DNA of 64,000 bases from NCBI RefSeq assembly GCF_014645735.1, contig NZ_BMMH01000024.1, positions 1 to 64,000 of the forward strand, written 5' to 3'. Of the stretch, positions 40,475 to 48,360 are shown one piece after another (position 1 is the first letter of the stretch; every line of letters starts with the position of its first letter). The notes beneath the pieces were generated by a model. That model worked only from the letters and a program-made list of their open reading frames with translations. It was not told the origin of the DNA and did no database searches. The DNA is from Nocardia jinanensis (GTDB lineage Bacteria; Actinomycetota; Actinomycetes; Mycobacteriales; Mycobacteriaceae). The translations under genes and the position numbers were made by a program.

Positions 40475-41220
40475 CGCGCGAGTCGCCGGTTGGTGACGCG
40501 AAGTTGCCGAGCCGTCGTCACGGCCAGTGTGCGCGCCTCGGAAAGGGTCAACGGACCGCACAGCCGGTCCCAGTGCAGGGCGACGAGCTGCCCCGGCGCT
40601 GCGTCCGGGACGGCGGCGAACCCGTCTTCCCATACGGGCACCGAGACCGGCTCCGGTACTCCCAGAAGCAATCGGCCCCCATCGAAGCGCAACCGACGGC
40701 ACCGCACCGTCAGTTCGTCGCCGGCCCGGGCCGACACCGTGCCCCAGCCGATGCGGCAACAGTCGAGCACCCGGATCGGCTGCTCCCCACCGCGACCGAG
40801 CAGACGGGACCACGGATAGATGCCGAATACGTGGAAGCAGTGATTGGCCGCCGCCTCCCCGGCCAGGCAGTCCCGCGTCAGGTACTGCCAGTAGTTCCCC
40901 GCGGCCGGGCCGATCACGGCGAGCAACTCCGTGACGAATGCGGCCGGATCGAGTTCCGCGCCCACACCACCACCGAGCCAGTACGACTCGACGAGCCGGC
41001 GATCGAGCGGATCGGCGATCCCGGTCATCCGCGACATCACCCGCAGATAAGGCCAGGCCCCGGTGAAATGGCGCGCCGCGTCCCGCACCCGGTCGGCGGA
41101 GCCCGTGCGCAGGGCCGAGGTCTCGGCCGGTCCGCAGTAACCGAGCCGGTTGGGTGCGTAGGCGAACCGGGCGAACATCTCGGTTCCCGGGGCGGCGACC
41201 GCCTTCGCGCTCGTACTCAC
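40471..41220 (-). CDS. Conserved hydrogenase-locus protein (DUF6390-like)
   Basis: 249 residues with no catalytic motif I can name. It is rich in Trp, Tyr and Cys, with conserved-looking blocks Arg-Phe-Ala-Tyr-Ala-Pro-Asn-Arg-Leu-Gly-Tyr-Cys-Gly, Asn-His-Cys-Phe-His-Val-Phe-Gly and Asp-Cys-Cys-Arg-Ile-Gly-Trp-Gly. From memory this is the family called DUF6390, found beside actinobacterial hydrogenase genes; that name is not verified. The GTG start overlaps the stop of the nickel transporter gene by 4 nt, so it is the last gene of the hydrogenase unit. A role in hydrogenase assembly or nickel handling is inferred only from position. Confidence 0.65.
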   Translation of the reverse strand: MSTSAKAVAAPGTEMFARFAYAPNRLGYCGPAETSALRTGSADRVRDAARHFTGAWPYLRVMSRMTGIADPLDRRLVESYWLGGGVGAELDPAAFVTELLAVIGPAAGNYWQYLTRDCLAGEAAANHCFHVFGIYPWSRLLGRGGEQPIRVLDCCRIGWGTVSARAGDELTVRCRRLRFDGGRLLLGVPEPVSVPVWEDGFAAVPDAAPGQLVALHWDRLCGPLTLSEARTLAVTTARQLRVTNRRLAR

Positions 41221-42335
41221 GGATCCACCGGTAATCCGCGCCGCCACCGTTGTTCGACCTCGCCGAAACGCCAGACCGCGACAGCGGCGGCCCAGGTCAC
41301 CACGAACAGACCGACGATGATGAACCCCATCGCGCCGAGGTCGAGCGAACCGATCCACGCGAGCGGGCCCGAGGTGAGGTCCAGTTTCTCGGTCATGATC
41401 GAGATGATCTCCTGCGCGCCGATCAGCAGGGCCACCGCGACCGACAGACCGGTGACCACGAAGTTGTAGTAGATCTTGCGCACCGGGCCCGCGAACGCCC
41501 AGCCGTAGGCGTAGTTCATGAAAGTCCCGTCCAGTGCGTCGAACAGCGACATGCCCGCCGAGAAGAGCACGGGCAGAACGAGGATCGCGTACCAGGGCAG
41601 ATCGGTGGCCGCGGCGCCACCGGCGATGACCAGCAGGCCGACCTCGGTGACGGTGTCGAAGCCCAGGCCGAACAGCAACCCGACCGGATACATCTGCCAG
41701 GGTTCGCGCACTGCCCGTATCAGCGGCCCGAAAACGCGGTTGAGCGCGCCGCGATCGTCGAGCCGGCGCTCGAGTTCGGCTTCGTCGTATCGACCGCCGC
41801 GCATCCCGCGGAACACCCGCCAGATCCCGACCAGCGATACCAGGTTGAGCAACCCGATCAGGATCAGGAACGTACCCGAGACCCCGGTTCCGAAGACACC
41901 GGTCCACTGCTGCAACCGCGAATCGTCGTCCTGCAGATTGACCGCGAGCGCCTTGACTCCGGCCGCCAGCAAGGCGACCAGTGCGAACACAATGGTCGAG
42001 TGTCCGAGCGAGAACCAGAACCCGACCGAGAGCGGCTTCTTCTGCTCGGCGACCAGTTTCCGGGTCGTATTGTCGATGGCGGCGATATGGTCGGCGTCGA
42101 ACGCGTGCCGCATACCCAGGGTGTAGGCAGTGATCCCGAGTCCGGCGCCGAACACCGCTCCGTCCACGAGATAGCCGCCGGGCACCACGAGCAACAGCAG
42201 CGTCGCGAACCCGATCACATGCAGTGCGACGATCGTGAGACTCATCCCGGTGACACTGCGCCGCTGCGCCGGGCCCAGATCCGACCATCCCCGCCGTAGG
42301 GCCGCCACCGATATCCGCACCGTCGGATACCTCAT
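41217..42335 (-). CDS. nicT: NiCoT-family nickel/cobalt importer
   Basis: 372 residues with about eight membrane segments and the diagnostic NiCoT signature Arg-His-Ala-Phe-Asp-Ala-Asp-His-Ile-Ala-Ala-Ile-Asp-Asn-Thr-Thr in TM2. Further family motifs are Gly-Phe-Trp-Phe-Ser-Leu-Gly-His-Ser-Thr, Leu-Gly-Phe-Asp-Thr-Val-Thr-Glu and a Met-Asp/Leu-Asp-Gly-Thr-Phe-Met region. It imports Ni2+ or Co2+ by secondary transport. Being joined to the hyp genes it almost certainly supplies nickel to the hydrogenase. The ATG at 42335 matches the family N-terminus. It overlaps the next gene (GTGA) and follows hypE after 35 bases that contain a hairpin. Confidence 0.93.
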   Translation of the reverse strand: MRYPTVRISVAALRRGWSDLGPAQRRSVTGMSLTIVALHVIGFATLLLLVVPGGYLVDGAVFGAGLGITAYTLGMRHAFDADHIAAIDNTTRKLVAEQKKPLSVGFWFSLGHSTIVFALVALLAAGVKALAVNLQDDDSRLQQWTGVFGTGVSGTFLILIGLLNLVSLVGIWRVFRGMRGGRYDEAELERRLDDRGALNRVFGPLIRAVREPWQMYPVGLLFGLGFDTVTEVGLLVIAGGAAATDLPWYAILVLPVLFSAGMSLFDALDGTFMNYAYGWAFAGPVRKIYYNFVVTGLSVAVALLIGAQEIISIMTEKLDLTSGPLAWIGSLDLGAMGFIIVGLFVVTWAAAVAVWRFGEVEQRWRRGLPVDP

Positions 42336-42343
42336 TTCTTTCG

Positions 42344-42367
42344 GGCGGCAGTCCGATCGGACCCGCC
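42344..42367. terminator. Hairpin between hypE and nicT
   Basis: A 12-base palindrome GTCCGATCGGAC flanked by GGCGG and CCGCC arms sits directly after the hypE stop. It may be a weak terminator or an mRNA-processing hairpin that lowers nicT expression relative to the hyp genes. Confidence 0.4.
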
Positions 42368-42370
42368 GCG

Positions 42371-43453
42371 TCAACAGATCCGCGGCAGTTGCTCCCCGGC
42401 GGGCAGATCGACCACCCGGGTGCCGCCGAGTGCGGTGCGCGCCACCACCATTCCCGGATGTTCCTCGACACAGGTACCGATCACTGCCGCACGTGCCCCG
42501 AGCGGATGCGCGCGCATGGCCGCCAGTACCCGATCCGCGTCCGCGGGCGCGACGAACGCGACCAGTTTGCCCTCGTTGGCCACATACACCGGATCCAGGC
42601 CGAGCAGCCCGCAGGCATCGCGCACCGCGGCCGGGACCGGTAGCGCGGTCTCCTCCAGCGATACGCCGATCCCGGCCGCGCGGGCGATCTCGTTCAGGGT
42701 CGCGGCGACTCCGCCACGTGTCGGATCGCGCAGGACGTGCAGATCCGCACCGGTGTCCAGCATCGCCGACACCAGTCCGGCCAGCGGCGCGGTATCGCTG
42801 AGTACCGTCGTGCCGAATTCCAGACCTTCCCGGCAACTCATGACCGCGATCCCGTGTACGCCGATATCGCCACTGACCATGACGACATCTCCGGGTGCCG
42901 CCCGCTCGGGCCGGATATCGACGCCCTCATCGAGGACACCGATCCCGGCGGTGTTGATGAAGATCCCGTCACCGTGGCCAGCGTCGACGACCTTGGTATC
43001 ACCGGTCACCAGCGATACTCCGGCCGCCGACGCGGCAGTGCCGAGAGCCTCGGCCACATGGGCGATCTCGGACAGGGCGGTGCCCTCTTCGAGAATGAAG
43101 GCGGTGGACAGCACCAGGGGTCGCGCACCGGCCATCGCGAGATCGTTGACGGTACCGTTCACCGCCAGCTCACCGATCGAACCACCCGGGAAGACCAGCG
43201 GTTTCACCACGAAGGAGTCGGTGGAGAAGGCCAGCCGGGTGCCGTCGACCGCGAAGACCGCCGAATCCCCCATACCGGCGTCGGCGGCCGCCCCGAAGGC
43301 GGGCAGGAACAGATGCTCGATCAGTTCGCCCGACATGGCACCACCGCCGCCGTGGCCCATCACGATATTCGGCGCGTCACGCAACGGCATCGGGCAGACC
43401 CAACCGTCCACGTCGATGGCCGGTGCGGCGGGCATACTCAGATCCTCACGCAT
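42371..43453 (-). CDS. hypE: HypE, carbamoyl-dehydratase for hydrogenase cyanide ligands
   Basis: 360 residues. HypE takes the carbamoyl group made by HypF on its C-terminal Cys and dehydrates it to thiocyanate, the source of the CN ligands of the NiFe site. The required C-terminal motif Pro-Arg-Ile-Cys is present as the last four residues. The N-terminal Gly-His-Gly-Gly-Gly-Gly and the Asp-Pro-Thr-Arg-Gly-Gly-Val-Ala motif of the PurM/SelD ATP-binding fold are also seen. The ATG at 43453 has a GGAGG site and overlaps hypD; a second ATG at 43435 is possible. Confidence 0.96.
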   Translation of the reverse strand: MREDLSMPAAPAIDVDGWVCPMPLRDAPNIVMGHGGGGAMSGELIEHLFLPAFGAAADAGMGDSAVFAVDGTRLAFSTDSFVVKPLVFPGGSIGELAVNGTVNDLAMAGARPLVLSTAFILEEGTALSEIAHVAEALGTAASAAGVSLVTGDTKVVDAGHGDGIFINTAGIGVLDEGVDIRPERAAPGDVVMVSGDIGVHGIAVMSCREGLEFGTTVLSDTAPLAGLVSAMLDTGADLHVLRDPTRGGVAATLNEIARAAGIGVSLEETALPVPAAVRDACGLLGLDPVYVANEGKLVAFVAPADADRVLAAMRAHPLGARAAVIGTCVEEHPGMVVARTALGGTRVVDLPAGEQLPRIC

Positions 43454-44558
43454 GGGCCACCTCCGCGGGCAGGTCCAGGCGGCGATAGAGGTAGTAGGCG
43501 GCACAGGCGCCCTCGGAGGACACCATGGTGGCGCCCAGGGGATTGCGCGGCGTGCACTGGGTGCCGAACGCGGCGCATTCGTTCGGTTTGATCAGGCCCT
43601 GCAGTACCTCCCCCGACCGGCAGACCGCCGATTCGTCCGCACGCAGTTCGCCGACCGAGAACCGCTGCTCGGCATCGAAGTCGCGGTAACGCGACGAGAG
43701 TCGCCAGCCGCTGCCCGGGATCACTCCGATACCGCGCCAGGCCCGGTCGGTGACCTCGAAGACATCGTCCAGCATGGCCTTGGCGGCGGGATTTCCGGCA
43801 TCCGATACCGCGCGTGGATAGGCGTTCTCCATCTCGTGCCGACCCGTCTCCAGCTGTGCCACTGTGCGGCGGATGCCCTCGAGGATATCCAGCGGTTCGA
43901 AACCGGTGACGACCATGGGGACCCGGTACCGCTGTGCCAGCGGCGGATACTCCTGGGTGCCCATCACCGTGCACACGTGCCCGGCCAGCAGGAAAGCCTG
44001 CACCCGGCACTGCGGTGATTCCATGATGGCGGCGATCGCCGGGGGCACCAGCACATGCGAGACCAGCAGCGAGAAGTTCTCGATACCGAGTCGCTGGGCC
44101 TGATACACGGTCATCGCGTTGGCGGGGGCGGTGGTCTCGAAACCGATACCGAAGAAGACCACCTGCCGGTCCGGATTGGCCCTGGCCAATTCCAGCGCGT
44201 CCAGTGGTGAGTAGACGACGCGGACGTCTCCGCCTTCGCTCTTGACATGGAAGAGATCCTTCGTACTGCCCGGAACCCGCAGCATATCGCCGAACGAGCA
44301 GAAGATGACCCCGGGCCGCGCGGCGATCTCGAGCGCCTTGTCGATGACCTCCAGCGGAGTGACGCATACCGGGCAGCCGGGACCGTGGATCATCTCGATC
44401 TGATCCGGCAGCAACTGATCGATGCCGTGCCGGATGATCGAATGTGTCTGCCCGCCACATACTTCCATGATCGCCCAGCGGCGGTCGGTGGTGGCGCGGA
44501 TCCGGTCGAGAAGTTTCTTCGCCAAGTGCGGATCACTGAATTCGTCGAGATATTTCAC
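43446..44558 (-). CDS. hypD: HypD, hydrogenase maturation FeS protein
   Basis: 370 residues, GTG start with an AGGAGG site, overlapping the hypC stop (GTGA). HypD works with HypC as the scaffold on which the Fe(CN)2CO unit is built. Its motifs are all visible: Glu-Val-Cys-Gly-Gly-Gln-Thr-His near residue 32, Gly-Pro-Gly-Cys-Pro-Val-Cys near residue 64, Gly-Phe-Glu-Thr-Thr-Ala-Pro, and the C-terminal cysteines of the [4Fe-4S] cluster around Asn-Glu-Cys-x4-Thr-Gln-Cys. Confidence 0.96.
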   Translation of the reverse strand: MKYLDEFSDPHLAKKLLDRIRATTDRRWAIMEVCGGQTHSIIRHGIDQLLPDQIEMIHGPGCPVCVTPLEVIDKALEIAARPGVIFCSFGDMLRVPGSTKDLFHVKSEGGDVRVVYSPLDALELARANPDRQVVFFGIGFETTAPANAMTVYQAQRLGIENFSLLVSHVLVPPAIAAIMESPQCRVQAFLLAGHVCTVMGTQEYPPLAQRYRVPMVVTGFEPLDILEGIRRTVAQLETGRHEMENAYPRAVSDAGNPAAKAMLDDVFEVTDRAWRGIGVIPGSGWRLSSRYRDFDAEQRFSVGELRADESAVCRSGEVLQGLIKPNECAAFGTQCTPRNPLGATMVSSEGACAAYYLYRRLDLPAEVAHA

Positions 44559-44878
44559 GGCTCCTCCTCTGGGTCGGGCTGCCGCGGCGCCTCCGGGTTG
44601 TCCATTCCCGCCTGCGCGGCCGCGACGGCGAAACCGTCGCCGAACTCCTCCTTCAGCACACCGAGGTGATCGAATTCCGCCAGGGTCCGCAGTGCCGATT
44701 CCTCGTCCAGCCGCTGGATGGCGAATCCGACGTGCACGACGACGTAGTCGCCGATCGCGGCGTCCGGGATGTACTGCAGGCATACGTCCTTGTGCACGCC
44801 GCCGAAATCGACGACCGACATCAGGGTGCCGTCGCGCTCCGCGAGGCTGAGCACCTTACCGGGAACTGCCAGGCACAT
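44555..44878 (-). CDS. hypC: HypC, hydrogenase maturation chaperone (downstream copy)
   Basis: 107 residues starting Met-Cys-Leu-Ala-Val-Pro-Gly-Lys-Val. The Cys after the initiator Met is the essential iron and HypD ligand, so the ATG at 44878 is certain. The OB-fold core continues with [13 protein letters not shown]. It is longer than the usual 75-85 residues because of a Glu/Pro-rich tail. It carries the Fe(CN)2CO precursor between HypD and the large subunit. A second HypC is encoded at 47165-47407. Confidence 0.95.
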   Translation of the reverse strand: MCLAVPGKVLSLAERDGTLMSVVDFGGVHKDVCLQYIPDAAIGDYVVVHVGFAIQRLDEESALRTLAEFDHLGVLKEEFGDGFAVAAAQAGMDNPEAPRQPDPEEEP

Positions 44879-44897
44879 GATCGTCCTCCTTCTCCGC

Positions 44898-47168
44898 TCA
44901 GCCCGCGGCCACCGCGAGCACCTGTCCGAACGCGAGGCCGCCGTCGTTGGGTGGCAGCCGGTGGTGGGTGAGTACGGTGAAACCGCTTGTCCGCAGCAGC
45001 CGCCGGGTGGCCGACAACAGCAGCGCGTTCTGGAACACACCGCCCGAGAGGGCGACAGTCGTATCCGGCCCGGCGCGGGCCAGCGCGGTATCCAGTACCA
45101 GCCGCGCGACGGCGGCGTGGAACCGGGCACCGATCACCGCCGCGGGTACCTCGCGCGCGGCATCGGCGACCACCGCCGCGAGCACCGGGGCGGGATCGAT
45201 CGACGCCGGGTCGCGGCCGGAGTCGACCGCGAATCGGTACTCCGCACCACCGGTATCGCCGGGCCGCGAGATTCCTTCGAGTTCGATGGCCGCCTGCGCC
45301 TCGTACTCCACGGTGTGCCGGACCCCGGCCAGCGACGCCACCGCATCGAACAATCGGCCCATGCTCGAGGTCGGCACACAACCCAGTCCGGTCTCGAATT
45401 GATGGGCGAGCACCGCGCGTTCGGCGGCCGGACAGGCGCGGACCGAGGCAATCGCGGGCGACCATTCGATCCCCGCCGCCCACAGGTGCGCCAGCGCCAT
45501 CCGATAAGGGCGTCGCACGCTCGTATCACCACCGGCGAGCGGCACATATTTCAGATGGGCCAGCCGCCGGTAACCCTTGTACCCGGCGGCGAGGATCTCA
45601 CCGCCCCAGACGGCTCCGTCGGGACCGAACCCGGTGCCGTCGAACGCGACGCCCAGTACTGTCTCGGCCGGGCCGAGGCCGTGCTCCCCCATCACCGCGG
45701 CGATATGCGCGTGATGGTGCTGCACGGTGCGCACCGGGCGGCCGTTCGCGTTCCGGCGCGCCCACTCCGTGGAGCGGTAGCCCGGGTGCATATCCGCGGC
45801 GAGCTGAACGGGGTGCACACCGGTGAGTTCCCGGAGATGTCGTTCGGTGGCATCGAAGGCCCGCAGTGTCGCCAGATCGTCCATATCGCCGATGTGCTGG
45901 CTCAGCCACACATATCGGCCGTCGGCGACCGCGCAGACGTTCTTCAGGTCGGCACCCGCGGCGAGTGTCGGCGCGACGGGTACAGGTAGTGCGAGGGGCA
46001 GCGGTGCGTATCCACGCGAGCGGCGCACCGGTGATTCGGTACCGTCGACCAGACGCACCACCGAATCATCACAGGGCACCAGGATCCTGCGGTTGTGCCA
46101 CAGCCATCCGTCGGCCAGACCGGCCAGGCGTTCACCGGCGTCCACATCGTCGTAGCAGATCGGCTCGCTGCTCCGGTTGCCGGAGGTCATCACCAGTACG
46201 TCGGGCCCGGCCGGATCACCGGGAAGGCCGAACAGCAGCGTATGCAACGGGGTATAGGCAACGAGCACACCCAGATCCGGGTTGTCCGGCGCGACGGAGG
46301 CCGCCACCGGCCGCTCGCCGCGCGGCAGCAGCACGATGGGGCGCTGTGGCCCGGTCAGCAGCGCGGCGGCCGCGGCGTCCGCGGCGGCGATCGTCCGGGC
46401 GGTGGCGAGATCGGGCGTCATCACGGCGAAAGGCTTGCCACCGCGTCGTTTCCGGCGGCGCAATTCGGCTACCGCGGTCTCGTTCGCCGCATCGCAGGCC
46501 AGGTGGTAGCCGCCGATCCCCTTCACCGCGAGGATTCCACCCGACCGGAGCAGTTCCCGGGCAGCGGCCAGTGGTTCGCCCCCATCCGGCCCGGTGTAGT
46601 ACAGGCTCGGGCCGCAGTCGGGGCAGGCGATGGGCTGAGCGTGGAAACGGCGGTCGGCGGGATCGTGGTATTCGCGGGCGCACCGGTCGCACATCGGGAA
46701 ATCGGCCATCGAGGTGCTCGCCCGGTCGTAGGGCAGTGCCGCGATGATGGTGAACCGGGGTCCGCAGTCGGTGCAGTTGACGAAGGGATGCCGGTAGCGG
46801 CGGTCGGCGGGATCGCGCAATTCGGCGGCGCACGCCGCGCACAGGGCGATATCCGGTGACGCGAGGGTACGACCGGCGCCTCCGGTCGTATCGGCGATAT
46901 GGAATCCGGTTCCACCGCGGACGGCGATCTCGGTCCGCTCGATCGATTCGATCATCGCCAGCGGTGGCGGCGAACCCCGCAGGCGCCCCTCGAATTCCGC
47001 GAGATCAACGGGTCTGCCCTCGGTTTCGATGATGACACCGCTGCTGTCGTTGGACACCCGGCCGCTCAGCGAAAGTTCCGCGGCGGTGGTGTACACGAAC
47101 GGCCGGAAGCCCACGCCCTGCACTACGCCGCGTACCACGAACCGTCGTCGGGCCCGGTCGGCCGTCAC
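44898..47168 (-). CDS. hypF: HypF, carbamoyltransferase for hydrogenase maturation
   Basis: 756 residues, the normal HypF length. Domains in order: acylphosphatase-like (Val-Gln-Gly-Val-Gly-Phe-Arg-Pro-Phe-Val-Tyr near residue 15); two zinc fingers with four Cys-x2-Cys pairs (about residues 108-185); a YrdC-like domain (Lys-Gly-Ile-Gly-Gly-Tyr-His-Leu-Ala-Cys-Asp); and a Kae1-like domain (Gln-His-His-His-Ala-His-Ile-Ala-Ala, Gly-Gly-Val-Phe-Gln-Asn). It turns carbamoyl phosphate and ATP into carbamoyl-AMP and loads HypE. The GTG start overlaps the stop of the upstream hypC copy (GTGA). Confidence 0.97.
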   Translation of the reverse strand: MTADRARRRFVVRGVVQGVGFRPFVYTTAAELSLSGRVSNDSSGVIIETEGRPVDLAEFEGRLRGSPPPLAMIESIERTEIAVRGGTGFHIADTTGGAGRTLASPDIALCAACAAELRDPADRRYRHPFVNCTDCGPRFTIIAALPYDRASTSMADFPMCDRCAREYHDPADRRFHAQPIACPDCGPSLYYTGPDGGEPLAAARELLRSGGILAVKGIGGYHLACDAANETAVAELRRRKRRGGKPFAVMTPDLATARTIAAADAAAAALLTGPQRPIVLLPRGERPVAASVAPDNPDLGVLVAYTPLHTLLFGLPGDPAGPDVLVMTSGNRSSEPICYDDVDAGERLAGLADGWLWHNRRILVPCDDSVVRLVDGTESPVRRSRGYAPLPLALPVPVAPTLAAGADLKNVCAVADGRYVWLSQHIGDMDDLATLRAFDATERHLRELTGVHPVQLAADMHPGYRSTEWARRNANGRPVRTVQHHHAHIAAVMGEHGLGPAETVLGVAFDGTGFGPDGAVWGGEILAAGYKGYRRLAHLKYVPLAGGDTSVRRPYRMALAHLWAAGIEWSPAIASVRACPAAERAVLAHQFETGLGCVPTSSMGRLFDAVASLAGVRHTVEYEAQAAIELEGISRPGDTGGAEYRFAVDSGRDPASIDPAPVLAAVVADAAREVPAAVIGARFHAAVARLVLDTALARAGPDTTVALSGGVFQNALLLSATRRLLRTSGFTVLTHHRLPPNDGGLAFGQVLAVAAG

Positions 47169-47407
47169 GGCTGCTCACCGCTCCCGAGCAGGCGCAGCCC
47201 GGCCATCGCCTCGGCGGCGCCCGCCGCGTCGGTCTTCTCGACCACGAATCCCATATGGATGATCACCCAGTCACCGGGTCGCACCGGATCGTCTTCGAGC
47301 AGGCCGATGTTCACCCGGCGCTGCTCGCCGGATACGTCCACCAGGGCGATCTGATGGTGGTATCCCTCGGGTATCTCGACGACCCGCCCAGGAATTCCGA
47401 GACACAT
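47165..47407 (-). CDS. hypC2: HypC paralogue (upstream copy)
   Basis: 80 residues beginning Met-Cys-Leu-Gly-Ile-Pro-Gly-Arg-Val, with the essential Cys2; an ATG two codons earlier would destroy this and is rejected. The core Pro-Gly-Asp-Trp-Val-Ile-Ile-His-Met-Gly-Phe-Val is typical. It sits between the maturation protease and hypF, while the second copy precedes hypD. Two HypC-type chaperones in one locus suggest one partner for HypD and one for the large subunit, as with HypC/HybG or HupF/HypC pairs elsewhere. Confidence 0.93.
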   Translation of the reverse strand: MCLGIPGRVVEIPEGYHHQIALVDVSGEQRRVNIGLLEDDPVRPGDWVIIHMGFVVEKTDAAGAAEAMAGLRLLGSGEQP

Positions 47408-47409
47408 GG

Positions 47410-47874
47410 TCACACCTCCTGACGTGGTCTCAGCAGTTCGGCGACCACGCGATGCACTTCTTTCGCGGCAGCGTTTACCGCGTTCTCGACCGGAGCGGAC
47501 AAGCCGATCCGCTCATCCACCGACTCGACCTGGCAGCCGACGATCACGGTCGGCGGGACAGTGCCGCCCAGCGCGCGGACACCGGCGAAAACCGCGGCGG
47601 GGTTCATCGCGTGCGCGTCGAGTTCCACGCTGGTGGCATCGCCGACCTCGGCCCGCAACACCTCCACCTGTCCGGGCGTACCGCGATCGGGTACCGCGTC
47701 GATGAGGACCAGTGCGTCCCAGCCGTCGAGCAGGTCGTAGGCCAGATGCATACCGCGGATGCCGTAGTCCACCACGCGCGCACCGGCCGCCGGGTGGTCC
47801 GGCAGCCGCCGCACCACCTCGGGCCCGAACCCGTCGTCGCCGAGGAAGATATTGCCGATCCCGGCGATCAGCAC
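47410..47874 (-). CDS. Hydrogenase maturation protease (HupD/HybD family)
   Basis: About 154 residues. The family cleaves the C-terminal extension of the large subunit after nickel insertion. Its nickel-sensing ligands are visible: Glu in Gly-Asp-Asp-Gly-Phe-Gly-Pro-Glu, Asp in Val-Asp-Tyr-Gly, and His in Asp-Ala-His-Ala-Met-Asn-Pro. The N-terminal Gly-Ile-Gly-Asn-Ile-Phe-Leu matches the family. The start is the uncertain point: GTG at 47874 begins right at the first beta strand, and no good ATG exists. It ends 2 bases before hypC2. The substrate should be HhyL, which has a 22-residue tail. Confidence 0.92.
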   Translation of the reverse strand: MLIAGIGNIFLGDDGFGPEVVRRLPDHPAAGARVVDYGIRGMHLAYDLLDGWDALVLIDAVPDRGTPGQVEVLRAEVGDATSVELDAHAMNPAAVFAGVRALGGTVPPTVIVGCQVESVDERIGLSAPVENAVNAAAKEVHRVVAELLRPRQEV

Positions 47875-47887
47875 GGTATCCGTCGGT

Positions 47888-48205
47888 TCAGCCTTCCCCT
47901 TCGGTCGGCGACGTCGCCCCGCCGACTCTCTTGTCGTCGACCTTCCCGGTCGCCGTCTCCTGCGGCTCGTTCGCGGTCGCTTTGCGGTCGTCGTAGGGCG
48001 GGACGGGCGGTTCGCTGCCGGGGGCCGGTTCCGAGGTGAACTCCGCCTCCCGCTCGGCGGCTTCGTCGGGCGCGGAGGTCGTCTCCTCGTGACCGAGATC
48101 GCCCGCTTCACGATCGGTGGTTCCGCCGGCCACCGTGTCCGCGCCGGTATCGCGCGAGCCCGGCTCGCCGCGTGCCTCCTGTGATTCTTCTCTGGGGTCC
48201 TGCAT
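47888..48205 (-). CDS. Hydrophilic low-complexity protein of the hydrogenase locus
   Basis: 105 residues, very rich in Glu, Asp, Gly, Thr and Pro, with no hydrophobic core; it is probably disordered. I recognise no family. It is likely real: the ATG has a strong GGAAGGAGG site, and it sits in line with its neighbours on the same strand, ending 13 bases before the protease start. A role in assembly or in holding the complex is speculation. Confidence 0.6.
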   Translation of the reverse strand: MQDPREESQEARGEPGSRDTGADTVAGGTTDREAGDLGHEETTSAPDEAAEREAEFTSEPAPGSEPPVPPYDDRKATANEPQETATGKVDDKRVGGATSPTEGEG

Positions 48206-48227
48206 CTCGCCTCCTTCCGATCCGCCG

Positions 48228-48347
48228 CTACATCTGCCGGATCTTCAGATATCTCCGGATGTCCGGTACCGACCGCACGCCGAGGTAGACACCGGCTGCC
48301 GCCAGTACCGCCACCACCGCTGTCGCGATCACTCCCACCGTCTCCAT
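48228..48347 (-). CDS. 39-residue membrane protein (DUF6893-like)
   Basis: A very small gene: one membrane helix (about residues 4-24: Val-Gly-Val-Ile-Ala-Thr-Ala-Val-Val-Ala-Val-Leu) followed by Val-Arg-Ser-Val-Pro-Asp-Ile-Arg-Arg-Tyr-Leu-Lys-Ile-Arg-Gln-Met. From memory, small proteins with this Pro-Asp-x-Arg-Arg-Tyr-x-x-Ile-Arg ending are called DUF6893 and occur in actinobacterial hydrogenase loci; not verified. The ATG has an AAGGAAG site, and it fits exactly between two genes of the unit. It could anchor the otherwise soluble hydrogenase to the membrane; this is inference. Confidence 0.7.
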   Translation of the reverse strand: METVGVIATAVVAVLAAAGVYLGVRSVPDIRRYLKIRQM

Positions 48348-48360
48348 CACGAACTTCCTT

